From positions 186,001-250,000 of the forward strand of contig JACKBQ010000002.1 in the NCBI GenBank assembly GCA_020634455.1: DNA of 64,000 bases, written 5' to 3'. This DNA comes from Ardenticatenaceae bacterium. Lineage in GTDB: Bacteria > Chloroflexota > Anaerolineae > Promineifilales > Promineifilaceae. The notes under the pieces were generated by a model that was given only the letters and a program-made list of their open reading frames with translations, was not told the origin of the DNA and made no database searches. Made by a program: the position numbers and the translations under genes. Positions 42,494-50,214 of the stretch are shown piece by piece; the first letter of the stretch is position 1, and each line of letters starts with the position of its first letter.

Positions 42494-43507
42494 TCAGGCA
42501 GAAATTGCCGCCAGCTTACGCTCCACGGCAAAGCTGGCTTCGTACAGCCGCTCCTTGGTAATCTCGCCCACCGGCCCCAGGTGCATCGCCCGCAGCAGCT
42601 TCTGGCCATTGACCTGCCGCATCTTTTGCAGCGACGCTTCCACCTGTCCGGCCCGCTTGCCCGCCTTGCGGCCGCGCCGCTTGTAGGTGATGGTGTAGAT
42701 GCCGTGGGGGAAGACCACCATTTTGCGCACGGCCCTATTCAGGAAGGTTGGGTCCAGCTCCTCGAAGAAAGTGATGCGCATCTGGCCCCGGAGTTTAATC
42801 ATCTCCTGATGCAGCAGGGAGAGCTTCAGGTAAGGACCCAGGTGCCGCTTGCGCCAGCCCCAGTAGATTTCAAACACCTGCTCATAGCAGAGACCGGTGC
42901 GCTCCTCGACGTGTTCCCAGGTATAGTCCCGACCCAGCAGGGTGATGATAAGCGCCGCCCGGTACAGCTGCTCCGGGTAGAAATTACCCGACATCCCAGC
43001 CAAGATATGCAATACCCCTCGCAGCGCTTCTTCTTGCGTTTGCCCTGGTTCTGTCAGGCGGCGCAGGAGGGTCCATTCAACCGGACGGGGCACGCTCTCC
43101 CACTGCCGGGCAGACAGGGTATCGACGGCGGTATTGGGCGCATCGGCGGTCTCATCTGCATCTTTTGCAAGGCAGTCTGTGAAGTTCATCACCGAGTAGC
43201 CGTGCTTGATGCAGGCCTGGGATTTCCAGCCGCCGTTGAGGCCCCGAATGTGAACCCAGCGGTAATTCTTCAGCGCAGTGCGCACGACGGCGTAGGCGTA
43301 GCCAATGGGCTTGTCAGCCATCTCCAGGAAGGTGAGCATGGCCGTTTGCAGCATATCTTCCCGGTGCGTACGCCAGACAGAGGTGGGGCTGCTTGAGAGC
43401 GCTTCACGTACCAGACCTCCGGCCCGTTGGGTCAGTTCAGTTTGGGTCCAATCTGCTGGGGTTATTTCTGTCAAAGCTACAGTCGTGTTACAATTTATGG
43501 TATTCAT
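42494..43507 (-). CDS. Sigma-70-like element protein 1 (paralogue of 45933-47084)
   Basis: The 337-residue protein begins with a segment resembling sigma region 2 (about 50-95): R-E-D-M-L-Q-T-A-M-L-T-F-L-E-M, then A-Y-A-V-V-R-T-A-L-K-N-Y-R-W-V-H-I-R-G. A later helix-turn-helix-like segment (T-W-E-H-V-E-E-R-T-G-L-C-Y-E-Q-V-F-E-I-Y) resembles region 4. The C-terminal domain, V-F-P-H-G-I-Y-T-I-T-Y-K-R-R-G-R-K and later V-N-G-Q-K, L-G-P-V-G-E-I-T-K-E-R-L-Y-E, is shared with the paralogue. The whole is not a standard sigma factor. A role as an element-specific transcription factor is inferred. GAGGGA precedes ATG 43507 by 7 bases, and a 13-bp hairpin lies 31 bp upstream. Confidence 0.6.
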   Translation of the reverse strand: MNTINCNTTVALTEITPADWTQTELTQRAGGLVREALSSSPTSVWRTHREDMLQTAMLTFLEMADKPIGYAYAVVRTALKNYRWVHIRGLNGGWKSQACIKHGYSVMNFTDCLAKDADETADAPNTAVDTLSARQWESVPRPVEWTLLRRLTEPGQTQEEALRGVLHILAGMSGNFYPEQLYRAALIITLLGRDYTWEHVEERTGLCYEQVFEIYWGWRKRHLGPYLKLSLLHQEMIKLRGQMRITFFEELDPTFLNRAVRKMVVFPHGIYTITYKRRGRKAGKRAGQVEASLQKMRQVNGQKLLRAMHLGPVGEITKERLYEASFAVERKLAAISA

Positions 43508-43537
43508 TTTGTGGTCCCTCATAGACCATGAAATGGG

Positions 43538-43577
43538 AAGCCGGACAGAGTCTCTACCTCTGTCCGGCTTCGTTTTT
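43538..43577 (+). terminator. 13-bp hairpin with + strand T-run upstream of sigma-like gene 1
   Basis: AAGCCGGACAGAG (43538-43550) and CTCTGTCCGGCTT (43558-43570) are perfect complements around 7 bases, followed on the + strand by CGTTTTTT. In the direction of the surrounding - strand genes there is no T-run, so it may block antisense transcription or fold in the leader. Confidence 0.7.
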
Positions 43578-43711
43578 TAGGGGAACAATCTGCCTTTTTG
43601 AGGCAATTGCTCCGGAAATGAGAATCGCATTGAACTCGGTAAATGAGTTCAACACCGTGGCTTTTTGCCATGTCGTTGGATTGTTAGAATGGGGGGATGG
43701 AGTGGCTCTAC

Positions 43712-44203
43712 CTACGGCCGTTGGCCAAAGAGTGCCGTGTGAAATGCAGCATCCTTCTGGGCAACGGCTGCCGGGTTTACCTGCGGAAAACGGCCGTTGG
43801 TCACAGCTGCGTTATTGGACATTGCCTCGTTTGGACCTGCATTCGCCGCTGGCTCACTTGGAACTGGTTCGTTCTGGTCATGGGCTTGTGTTGTCAAGGG
43901 CAAGAGAATGTCATAGCCCGGGCTGCTGGCGCTGGCATAGCCACGACAATACAGGGTCTCTCCCGTGTCAGGGTGCACAAGCTTATGTGAGAACCAGTTG
44001 TCACCCTGCTTATTCCGTTGCATCATCGGGACACCGTGTCGCGGACAGATGGGCAGCCCTTCGGCCGTCAGGATGGGCTCCCGGCTGGGCGTGTAGCCCC
44101 GCGCCGCCAGCCGCCGCATGGTGGCCGGCAGTTCGTCAAACGTGACCTGGATGCGCAGTTCATACCCAGTCGGGTGGAAAGCAATAATCGTAATGGGGTT
44201 CAT
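43712..44203 (-). CDS. Small protein with C-x2-H...C zinc-ribbon-like segment
   Basis: The 163-residue product has an N-terminal alpha/beta part (I-T-I-I-A-F-H-P-T-G-Y-E-L-R-I-Q-V-T-F-D). A segment with C-P-R-H-G-V-P-M-M, W-F-S-H-K and Y-C-R-G-Y (about 53-90) follows that could bind zinc. The tail is Asn/Ala-rich and probably disordered. AAGGAG lies before the ATG. It sits among uncharacterised element genes. Function unknown. Confidence 0.6.
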   Translation of the reverse strand: MNPITIIAFHPTGYELRIQVTFDELPATMRRLAARGYTPSREPILTAEGLPICPRHGVPMMQRNKQGDNWFSHKLVHPDTGETLYCRGYASASSPGYDILLPLTTQAHDQNEPVPSEPAANAGPNEAMSNNAAVTNGRFPQVNPAAVAQKDAAFHTALFGQRP

Positions 44204-44279
44204 CGGTTTAACTCCTTGTGTTGTTTGGATTTTCTTTTTCGTTTTGTTGGTTAGGTTTCGTTGAAATAGTCTGGTTTGC

Positions 44280-44990
44280 CTACCGACCCAAAGCCCAGCT
44301 CAGCAGCTTCTCCTGGTTAAACGGCCGTTGCTGGGTGTAGGAAATGTAAGACCGATAATGCGTCAGGTGAGCTGGCAGCACTGGCTGACCATTACCATAT
44401 TGAGGAGAGGCGTGGTTGGGTACCAGCTGATGTCGGTTATTTTGCCCCACGGCCGTCACCGCCCGACCGCGAAAGCGACCCGCGTGGCTCCGTTTAGGAT
44501 GAAGGGGTGCCGGTGCCTCTTTGCTTAATGGCCAGGCCAAATGGCAGGCCAGCCAGTAAGCCAACAGATGTTTGCACAGCAGCTGATTGGCCAATGCCTC
44601 GCCTGCCAGGGCCAGGCCGCCTTCTTCAAAGTCCGGGCAGTCGCAGGAGATTGTTCCGTTCGCCTGCCGCAGCAGACGATACCAGCGTCGTTGCCGCTGC
44701 GAGCGTACCCGCGCTACTTCGTCTGGCTCCGTAAGGTCTGGGTTCAGGACGTGCCCGACTACCAGCAGCTCCGCCGCCGCCCAGGCCCGGCTGGCGGCTT
44801 CGGCATGTCGCTGGCACAGATGCTCGACCGCCGTCGCCACCTTGGGAAATGCCTCATTCAGGGCAAAGCACACGGCATCCCGCTCCCCTTTGGCTCCCGT
44901 GGTAAAGCGCTGTCGGGATTGGCCATTGACGGCCGTCCAGCCTGGCAGCGTACGGTCATACTTAATGGTGAATGGGCCAATTTGTTTCAT
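44280..44990 (-). CDS. SWIM zinc-finger protein
   Basis: The 236-residue protein contains I-S-C-D-C-P-D-F and, 23 residues on, L-C-K-H-L-L-A. This is the C-x-C-x(n)-C-x-H SWIM motif, a DNA- or protein-binding zinc finger. The N-terminal half resembles a small DNA-binding module with many Arg residues. GGAGG lies close to the ATG. SWIM proteins occur in transposases, helicases and plasmid proteins; no partner can be named. Confidence 0.7.
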   Translation of the reverse strand: MKQIGPFTIKYDRTLPGWTAVNGQSRQRFTTGAKGERDAVCFALNEAFPKVATAVEHLCQRHAEAASRAWAAAELLVVGHVLNPDLTEPDEVARVRSQRQRRWYRLLRQANGTISCDCPDFEEGGLALAGEALANQLLCKHLLAYWLACHLAWPLSKEAPAPLHPKRSHAGRFRGRAVTAVGQNNRHQLVPNHASPQYGNGQPVLPAHLTHYRSYISYTQQRPFNQEKLLSWALGR

Positions 44991-45131
44991 GGTTACCTCC
45001 TAGTTGATTCTGTTGCGTTGTATAGATTTGTCTGGATTGCGTTGTTGGTTGTCCCCAGCTGGTCGAGCAGATTCTGCACCGCTGTACGGCCAGATGGAGC
45101 TGCCGATGACTGGCAAGAATGCAAGTCTGGT

Positions 45132-45863
45132 TTACGAGAACCCTAACTGTCGCTCCTTAAGCGAAACGAAGCGGTGGCGTCCCAGAATGATGTGGTCCAA
45201 AACGGGGATGGAGAGCATCTCCCCCGTCTGCACCAGATGCCGCGTAACGCTGACGTCTTCGGGACTTGGCGAGCACTCCCCCGAGGGGTGGTTGTGCACG
45301 ACAATCACTGCTGCCGCATTGTTGACGATGGCCGGTTTAAACACCTCCGCCAGACGCACCACGCTGGTGTTGAGACTGCCGATGTAGACGGTGGGGATGC
45401 CAATGACCCGGTTGCGGGTGTTGAGTAGGATGACCCGCAGGTGTTCCTGAGTGAGGTTCAGCATCTCGTACATGAGCAAGTTGGCCGCATCTGCCGGGGA
45501 TTGGATTGAGGGCTGTTCACCAGGGTCTGCTTGCAGCACCCGACGCCCCAGCTCCAGCGCCGCCTGCAGCCGGGCTGCCTGTGCCTGGCCCACGCCGTGC
45601 AGCTGCATGAGCTGGCTGCGGGTCAGCTGGGGCAGACGGTGCAGCTTTCCTTCTACCAGATGCAGGAGTTGATGAGCCAGCTCCAAGCCGTTTTTGGTCT
45701 GGAGGACAGCGGCGATGAGTTCGGCGGGGGAGATGCGGTCTACACCCGCCCGGTAGAGCCGCTGCAAGGGCTGTTCTGAAAGTGGCATCTCTCGAATGAG
45801 GCGAGAGGGTGTCGAAACGGTGGTTTGCAGAAAGGTGAAGTTTAATGGTCTTTGGTTCATCAT
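45132..45863 (-). CDS. radC: RadC-like JAB/MPN+ domain protein
   Basis: The 243-residue protein has a helix-hairpin-helix region (R-L-Y-R-A-G-V-D-R-I-S-P-A-E-L and L-M-Q-L-H-G-V-G) and the MPN+ motif V-H-N-H-P-S-G-E-C-S-P-S-P-E-D, with the upstream Glu in L-A-E-V-F-K-P-A. It is the DUF2466/RadC family, very common on mobile elements and thought to be a metal-dependent peptidase or nuclease-like protein of unproven role. AAGGAG precedes the paired ATGs at 45863 and 45860. Confidence 0.9.
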   Translation of the reverse strand: MMNQRPLNFTFLQTTVSTPSRLIREMPLSEQPLQRLYRAGVDRISPAELIAAVLQTKNGLELAHQLLHLVEGKLHRLPQLTRSQLMQLHGVGQAQAARLQAALELGRRVLQADPGEQPSIQSPADAANLLMYEMLNLTQEHLRVILLNTRNRVIGIPTVYIGSLNTSVVRLAEVFKPAIVNNAAAVIVVHNHPSGECSPSPEDVSVTRHLVQTGEMLSIPVLDHIILGRHRFVSLKERQLGFS

Positions 45864-45888
45864 TTGGTCTCCTTCGCGAAGCAAGAAG

Positions 45889-45925
45889 ACGGCCGTCTGA
45901 CACGATAGCTGTGCCAAACGGCCGT
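45889..45925. repeat. Two ACGGCCGT palindromes forming a hairpin before radC
   Basis: ACGGCCGT at about 45890 and 45917 flank a 19-base interval. Because each is self-complementary they can pair with each other, with weak extra pairing inside. On the + strand TTTTT follows. It lies between the stop of the sigma-like gene 2 and the radC ribosome binding site. Confidence 0.5.
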
Positions 45926-45932
45926 TTTTCAT

Positions 45933-47084
45933 TTAGGCAGTAGCTGCCGCCAGCGTTGTGTATGTGGATGCAGTTTCAGAAGTTCCATTTGGAAAATTCG
46001 CTGAATTGGCAGCGTTCGCTTTCGCCTCCAGCACCGCCAGCTTTTCTTGAAGTTCCAGCGACTTGTCCCACAGCCGCTGCCGAGTGATATGACCCACTTC
46101 GCCCAGCTGTACCGAACGGTTCTGCACCTTGCCGTTGACGCGTCGACCCACCTGAATACGACAGAGCTGTTTCCCTTTGCTTTTGCTGTGGTAGTAGCTC
46201 ACGGTGAACGCGCCATGCGGCAGGATGACGATAAAGCGCTGGCCGCCGTTGAGGGCGACTTCGCTCACCTCCTCCCACCACTGCAACCGCAGGGTGCCTT
46301 CAGCGCGAATCAGGCCCTGAATGAGCGGGGAGTGAGCCAGGTATTCTTCCAGGTGCTGCCGGTAATGGATGATGAGCTGAGTGGCGGTGATCCAGTCCAC
46401 GTCGAGCATCTGGGCGATGTTGTAGTTAGAGGTGCCCTTGACGCTTTCGCACAGCGCCGTAGCCGCCCGACGCAGGGAGTTAGGATGCCACTGCTGGCCG
46501 CGCATGACGGCCAGGATGCGGGCAATCTCGCGCTCGAAGCTGAGCCAGCGGTCTGCCCGAGCGGATTCTCCTTCATGCAGGACCAGCGTTTCTTCGGTGG
46601 GTCGCCGGGCATAGATGGCCATTGGCAAGCGGGGTGTTAGCTGGCCGTAGCTGTCCTCTTCGTGGTATTCCGGCTCGATGAGGTTGTCGGCAATCTGGTA
46701 CTGCTTAGACAGTTCCCACTGGTGACCATTGCCGCCGCCCCGGATGTTGACAAAGACATAGCCGATGAGCTTGGTGCGGGTGGCGCTGTAGGCATACGCT
46801 TCGGGGTGCCCCTGAATGAAGTGCAGCTCATACAGATGGCTGAGCGCTTCCTGGGTCATATCTTCGCGGAAGATTTGCCGTTCGCTGGGGTCCATCCACA
46901 TGTGGCGCATGACGCTTTGCACGACGATGTAGGCTTTGCGATTGAGCCAGGTCATCGCCTCTGGTGGCAGCTCCATCATGGCTGGTTGGCCGGGATGTGC
47001 GGGCAGCTGTTTACCCGAATGGGACTGCTGAATAGCGGAAATTTGTGCTTGCTTGACGGCCGTTTGGGGGTATACTGTTGACAT
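45933..47084 (-). CDS. Sigma-70-like element protein 2 (paralogue of 42494-43507)
   Basis: The 383-residue protein has a region-2-like block (about 85-125): R-E-D-M-T-Q-E-A-L-S-H-L-Y-E-L, then A-Y-A-Y-S-A-T-R-T-K-L-I-G-Y-V-F-V-N-I-R-G. A helix-turn-helix follows near 240 (Y-N-I-A-Q-M-L-D-V-D-W-I-T-A-T-Q-L). The C-terminal domain has I-L-P-H-G-A-F-T-V-S-Y and R-R-V-N-G-K-V, L-G-E-V-G-H-I-T-R-Q-R-L-W. The order of blocks matches the first paralogue. AAGGAG lies nine bases before ATG 47084; upstream in-frame starts are unsupported. Element-specific transcription control is inferred from architecture only. Confidence 0.6.
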   Translation of the reverse strand: MSTVYPQTAVKQAQISAIQQSHSGKQLPAHPGQPAMMELPPEAMTWLNRKAYIVVQSVMRHMWMDPSERQIFREDMTQEALSHLYELHFIQGHPEAYAYSATRTKLIGYVFVNIRGGGNGHQWELSKQYQIADNLIEPEYHEEDSYGQLTPRLPMAIYARRPTEETLVLHEGESARADRWLSFEREIARILAVMRGQQWHPNSLRRAATALCESVKGTSNYNIAQMLDVDWITATQLIIHYRQHLEEYLAHSPLIQGLIRAEGTLRLQWWEEVSEVALNGGQRFIVILPHGAFTVSYYHSKSKGKQLCRIQVGRRVNGKVQNRSVQLGEVGHITRQRLWDKSLELQEKLAVLEAKANAANSANFPNGTSETASTYTTLAAATA

Positions 47085-47214
47085 GGTGAACATCTCCTTT
47101 GTGAGGTGTGGGCGCAGGCCAAAGGTACGAACTCTGACTTGCGCTTTTTTTGTTTGAACAAAAGTTGGTTGGGCTTTGGCTCCGTGCCCGGTGGCTCCTG
47201 AGGATTGAAGAAAA

Positions 47215-47412
47215 CTATTCATACTGGTGACCCTGCTCGCGCAGGGTGCGCAGGGCAACGCCCCAGCCGTCGAGGGCGGAGGCTGCCTGATGCGGCTGCC
47301 AGCTCTGGCTGGCCGAAGGTTGTTTGGCCCGGCGGCGCTGCCGCTGGTGGGGCTTGAGCACGATGGCTTTGGCGGGATCTGGTTGGTTGGACTGTGGGTG
47401 GTTTTGGTTCAT
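47215..47412 (-). CDS. Small basic protein, first in the transcript before sigma-like gene 2
   Basis: The 65-residue product has a Gln/Pro/Asn-rich N-terminus and a basic middle (K-P-H-Q-R-Q-R-R-R-A-K-Q). It ends with a short helix (W-G-V-A-L-R-T-L-R-E-Q-G). AAGGAG lies 6 bases before the ATG at 47412. A terminator hairpin ends about 20 bases before that ribosome binding site, leaving no room for a promoter. Function unknown. Confidence 0.5.
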   Translation of the reverse strand: MNQNHPQSNQPDPAKAIVLKPHQRQRRRAKQPSASQSWQPHQAASALDGWGVALRTLREQGHQYE

Positions 47413-47439
47413 CTGTCTCTCCTTTTTGGCTGAACCTGG

Positions 47440-47476
47440 AAAACAAAAACAGCCAGCCGGAGGACCCGACTGGCTG
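47440..47476 (-). terminator. Intrinsic terminator in the leader of the small basic protein
   Basis: CAGCCAG (47450-47456) pairs with CTGGCTG (47470-47476), with further GC pairing inside. The - strand continues TTTTTGTTTTCC. A second, smaller hairpin (GGGCTGATTAGCCC, 47498-47511) lies upstream. Confidence 0.75.
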
Positions 47477-47543
47477 TTGGAAAACAATATTTGGCGTGGG
47501 CTGATTAGCCCGCACTATTTTGAGTTATGCGCTTGTTAGAGAT

Positions 47544-47551
47544 ACCTCCTT
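47544..47551 (-). promoter_or_regulatory. Strong Shine-Dalgarno without a start codon
   Basis: AAGGAGGT on the - strand is a perfect ribosome binding site, but no ATG, GTG or TTG follows within a usable distance. It may mark a lost gene or a leader. The 47413-47782 interval otherwise holds only hairpins and ACGGCCGT copies (47590 and 47629). Confidence 0.35.
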
Positions 47552-47782
47552 GGGTGGGTTTATTTGATTGAGGAATTTTGCAGAGGGAACGGCCGTCTCT
47601 AGGACAGCCGCAAAGCTTCACAAAGCCTACGGCCGTAGGCCGTTTTGAGGTGGATTACCCAGGGTGCTGCTCAGTATGACGGATGTTTGCTTGGGAGATA
47701 GGGCCACGTGGGAGGAAAACGGGAAATCTAATTTAAGGTGTAGGATCCATTAAATAATGAGAATCATCGATAAACAACCTTT

Positions 47783-48653
47783 GGTGCTAGTTCATAAACT
47801 GAACTCAGCAATTGACAAATGAACGAATCCATCATCGGCAGGTTGTAAACCATGCCACTGAACCAAAATGTTGAACAAGGCCATCGTGTACCCAACCCGA
47901 CTTTTGAAATAGTCCCATACACGATGACCCACTTTCTTGAAATGACACACAACCGTCAACATTGACAAGACGGTTTCAACCATCATGCGGTCATTCCAGG
48001 TGCCCTTGGCACATATCTTCAAATTGGGTGGATTCCAGCCCGATTTGGCAAAATGGGGGTCGGCAAAAACCAGCATCTCCTCAGCGACTGCCTCGACCAA
48101 GTGTTGAAAAGCGCTGCCGTCGTAAACGTTGGCCGTGTCAATGTCCCAAACCACAATCAGGCCGAGGTGATTCAGCAGCAAACAGAGCTTTCCACCGACA
48201 ATCCAACGCTGATTAGAGAGGCCTTTCTTACCAATCTGCTTAGAACTTCGTCCTTCGCGACGAGGATGAATCAGTTCGATACCGTAACTATCAATCACAC
48301 CTATCAAGCTGGGGTCAGCCATGAACTGCTCCACCCAGCGGCATTGTATGTTAAACAAACGAAACAGGCGGGTACGATGCGGCAAAGTGGGAAAGAAATG
48401 CAGCCAATTGTTTGTCAGCCAGCGATAGAAGGCGCGATTGCCACGCCCTTTGAGGGCAAAGAGAAAGGCAAGAGTGACTACTTCACTGGGAAAAAGCGTT
48501 GCTTGAGAATGTTTAGTCGCATAAAGCATCTTGTCATCCACTTGGCAGAACAATTCAATGATAAAATCTTCGGTAGGCATTGGATTCTCCTTTCTGGTTT
48601 AGGTCTGTCACCCTCAGAATAGGAGAATCCGGTGCTCAGTTCAAACTAGCACC
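47783..48653 (-). mobile_element. Insertion sequence, IS982-like, apparently intact
   Basis: The ends carry the exact 10-bp inverted repeat GGTGCTAGTT (47783-47792) and AACTAGCACC (48644-48653), with further partial matching inward (ACTGA). The single transposase gene fills the element and its stop codon adjoins the left repeat. No ACGGCCGT palindrome lies within its 871 bp, in contrast to its surroundings. Target-site duplication is not clear by eye. Confidence 0.75.
47792..48580 (-). CDS. DDE transposase (IS982-like)
   Basis: The 262-residue protein has L-F-C-Q-V-D-D-K-M near the N-terminus, as in IS982 transposases. A DDE core follows: D in G-V-I-D-S-Y-G-I (about 96), D in W-D-I-D-T-A-N (about 147) and a late acidic residue in M-M-V-E-T-V-L (about 203). 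AAGGAG precedes the ATG. It is uninterrupted, so the element may still move. Confidence 0.8.
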   Translation of the reverse strand: MPTEDFIIELFCQVDDKMLYATKHSQATLFPSEVVTLAFLFALKGRGNRAFYRWLTNNWLHFFPTLPHRTRLFRLFNIQCRWVEQFMADPSLIGVIDSYGIELIHPRREGRSSKQIGKKGLSNQRWIVGGKLCLLLNHLGLIVVWDIDTANVYDGSAFQHLVEAVAEEMLVFADPHFAKSGWNPPNLKICAKGTWNDRMMVETVLSMLTVVCHFKKVGHRVWDYFKSRVGYTMALFNILVQWHGLQPADDGFVHLSIAEFSL

Positions 48654-49032
48654 ATTGGTTTGATAGAATTTACGGTTGTTACCTCGGGGGGATTGGTACG
48701 AGATCGAATAAATGCAGGGTATGATGCGGGTACTCGGATAACGAAAAGTACGATATCGAGGCTTAGCGAAAACCTGCTTACAGCACAATGCCACAGCGGC
48801 AACGATCAATCTTGATCGCCTGATTGCTTGGTTCGATAATATTCCAAAAGGGAAAACGAGGACATCAAGATTTGCTGCCTTGACTCCAGTTTGATTTCGT
48901 CAACAGAATTTGAACGTTTTGCATCAATCCGCATACTCATATAATGTTGCAGTTAATTGCCTCAAAACAAACTAGGTAATTTTTGCCAATCAGAAACGTT
49001 TTAAAATATGAAGATCAGAGATAAGTAAACAC

Positions 49033-49428
49033 ATGATAAAATCTTCCTTTTCATTACAACGGTCTAACACAATTCTGTACTGCCATCACTGGATAGAAAC
49101 CGTTCACTTCTATAAAAGGAATATATGCCTGCCAGTTGCATTCGAGAATGACTGGTTTGTTGAATTTCAACTAACCGACACCAGCTTTTTAAGTATCGCC
49201 AATTCAGCCCGTGCTACAATTTCAGCTGTCCAGGGGCAGGGAGTAACGCTAACCTGGGAAGTGGCAGATTTAGAAAAGGCAAAAGAGTATCTGGAGTTAC
49301 AGGGTATACCAACAACGCAGATCCAGCGCAAATGGGGGGCTCTGGTATTCTATTGCACCGATCCCGAAGGGCATCGGCTGGAGTTTTGGACAAAGGAGAA
49401 CGAAAAGAGGAGCAGCTTGGATGAGTGA
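49033..49428 (+). CDS. VOC family (glyoxalase-like) protein
   Basis: The 131-residue protein follows the VOC pattern: I-E-T-V-H-F-Y-K-R at the first helix, W-F-V-E-F-Q-L at the strand with a candidate metal Glu, V-T-L-T-W-E-V-A-D-L opening the second module, and F-Y-C-T-D-P-E-G-H-R-L-E-F-W at the end. It overlaps the following Crp/Fnr gene by 8 bp, so they are translated together. The 48.65-49.03 kb stretch upstream holds no gene I can support. Confidence 0.75.
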   Translation: MIKSSFSLQRSNTILYCHHWIETVHFYKRNICLPVAFENDWFVEFQLTDTSFLSIANSARATISAVQGQGVTLTWEVADLEKAKEYLELQGIPTTQIQRKWGALVFYCTDPEGHRLEFWTKENEKRSSLDE

Positions 49429-50092
49429 TTTTTCCGTACGCTCTATGCTGCGACGACTCCCTTATTTTGCCCACGTTTCCGAATCTGCACTAAGCGAATT
49501 AGCGCAGCAGGCAATACATTGTATTTTCGCTGCCAATGAGATGATATTCCTGGAGGGAGAGCCATCTGCGGGATTATGGATTGTGGAAAACGGCCGCGTC
49601 AAAGCCTATAAGCTCTCACCCGATGGTCAGGAATACATCTTGCGCTTCTTTGGCCCAGGCGACACCTTTAACGATATGGCTGCCCTCGACGATGCGCCAA
49701 ACGCAGCCAGCACGATGGCTGTGACCGATGTGTCCGCCTGGGTTATTCCTACGGCCGTTTTCACCACTGCGCTACAAGCCGATCATGAACTCGCCCTGGC
49801 CGTTTTGCAGGGCTTGGTGGGTCGTGTGCGTAACCTGGTGGGACGGGTAGAAGACCTGGCGTTGCGTCCTGTCACCGCCCGCCTGGCCCACTTCCTATTA
49901 GAACAGGTAGCAGATCCCACGCTGGCGCATCCAGCCATTACCCGCGCCCTCATCGCCAATCATCTGGCTACCACCCCCGAATCTATCAGCCGCTCCCTGC
50001 GTGTATTGGAAAAAGCGGGTGCCATCCGCTTTGACCGTCACCACATCATCATTATCCAACCAGACATCCTGCGCCAACAGGCCCAGCTTTAA
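49421..50092 (+). CDS. Crp/Fnr family regulator upstream of nirK
   Basis: The 223-residue protein has a cyclic-nucleotide-binding-like beta roll (about 15-120; G-E-P-S-A-G-L-W-I-V-E-N-G-R-V) and a C-terminal HTH (about 165-210; A-I-T-R-A-L-I-A-N-H-L-A-T-T-P-E-S-I-S-R-S-L-R). It has no N-terminal Cys cluster, so it is not an Fe-S FNR. DNR/NNR-type NO-sensing regulators share this layout and bind TTGAT-N4-ATCAA. Such a box lies 7 bp after its stop, before nirK. GAGGAG precedes the start. Confidence 0.85.
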   Translation: MSDFSVRSMLRRLPYFAHVSESALSELAQQAIHCIFAANEMIFLEGEPSAGLWIVENGRVKAYKLSPDGQEYILRFFGPGDTFNDMAALDDAPNAASTMAVTDVSAWVIPTAVFTTALQADHELALAVLQGLVGRVRNLVGRVEDLALRPVTARLAHFLLEQVADPTLAHPAITRALIANHLATTPESISRSLRVLEKAGAIRFDRHHIIIIQPDILRQQAQL

Positions 50093-50098
50093 CTCCAC

Positions 50099-50112
50099 TT
50101 GATTTAGATCAA
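50099..50112. promoter_or_regulatory. Perfect FNR/DNR box upstream of nirK
   Basis: TTGATTTAGATCAA matches the TTGAT-N4-ATCAA consensus exactly. It lies 102 bp before the nirK start. Low-oxygen or NO-dependent activation by a Crp/Fnr protein encoded on either side is expected. Confidence 0.85.
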
Positions 50113-50214
50113 GGCCAATCCGCCGCCTATCGCCTACCCTACTTTTGGATCAGGCGGTTTCTCCCTGCCTGGCCGTTTCGATTATGAGAGAAAATCTATA
50201 AATGAGGCGAAAAG

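Noticed and set aside
42581..43396. 271-codon + strand frame opposite the sigma-like gene 1
   Set aside because: The - strand frame has a ribosome binding site, a terminator and a paralogue; the + frame has none.
48654..49032. A gene interrupted by the IS element
   Set aside because: Translations of this stretch contain stops in all frames and no motif I recognise; treated as non-coding or badly decayed.
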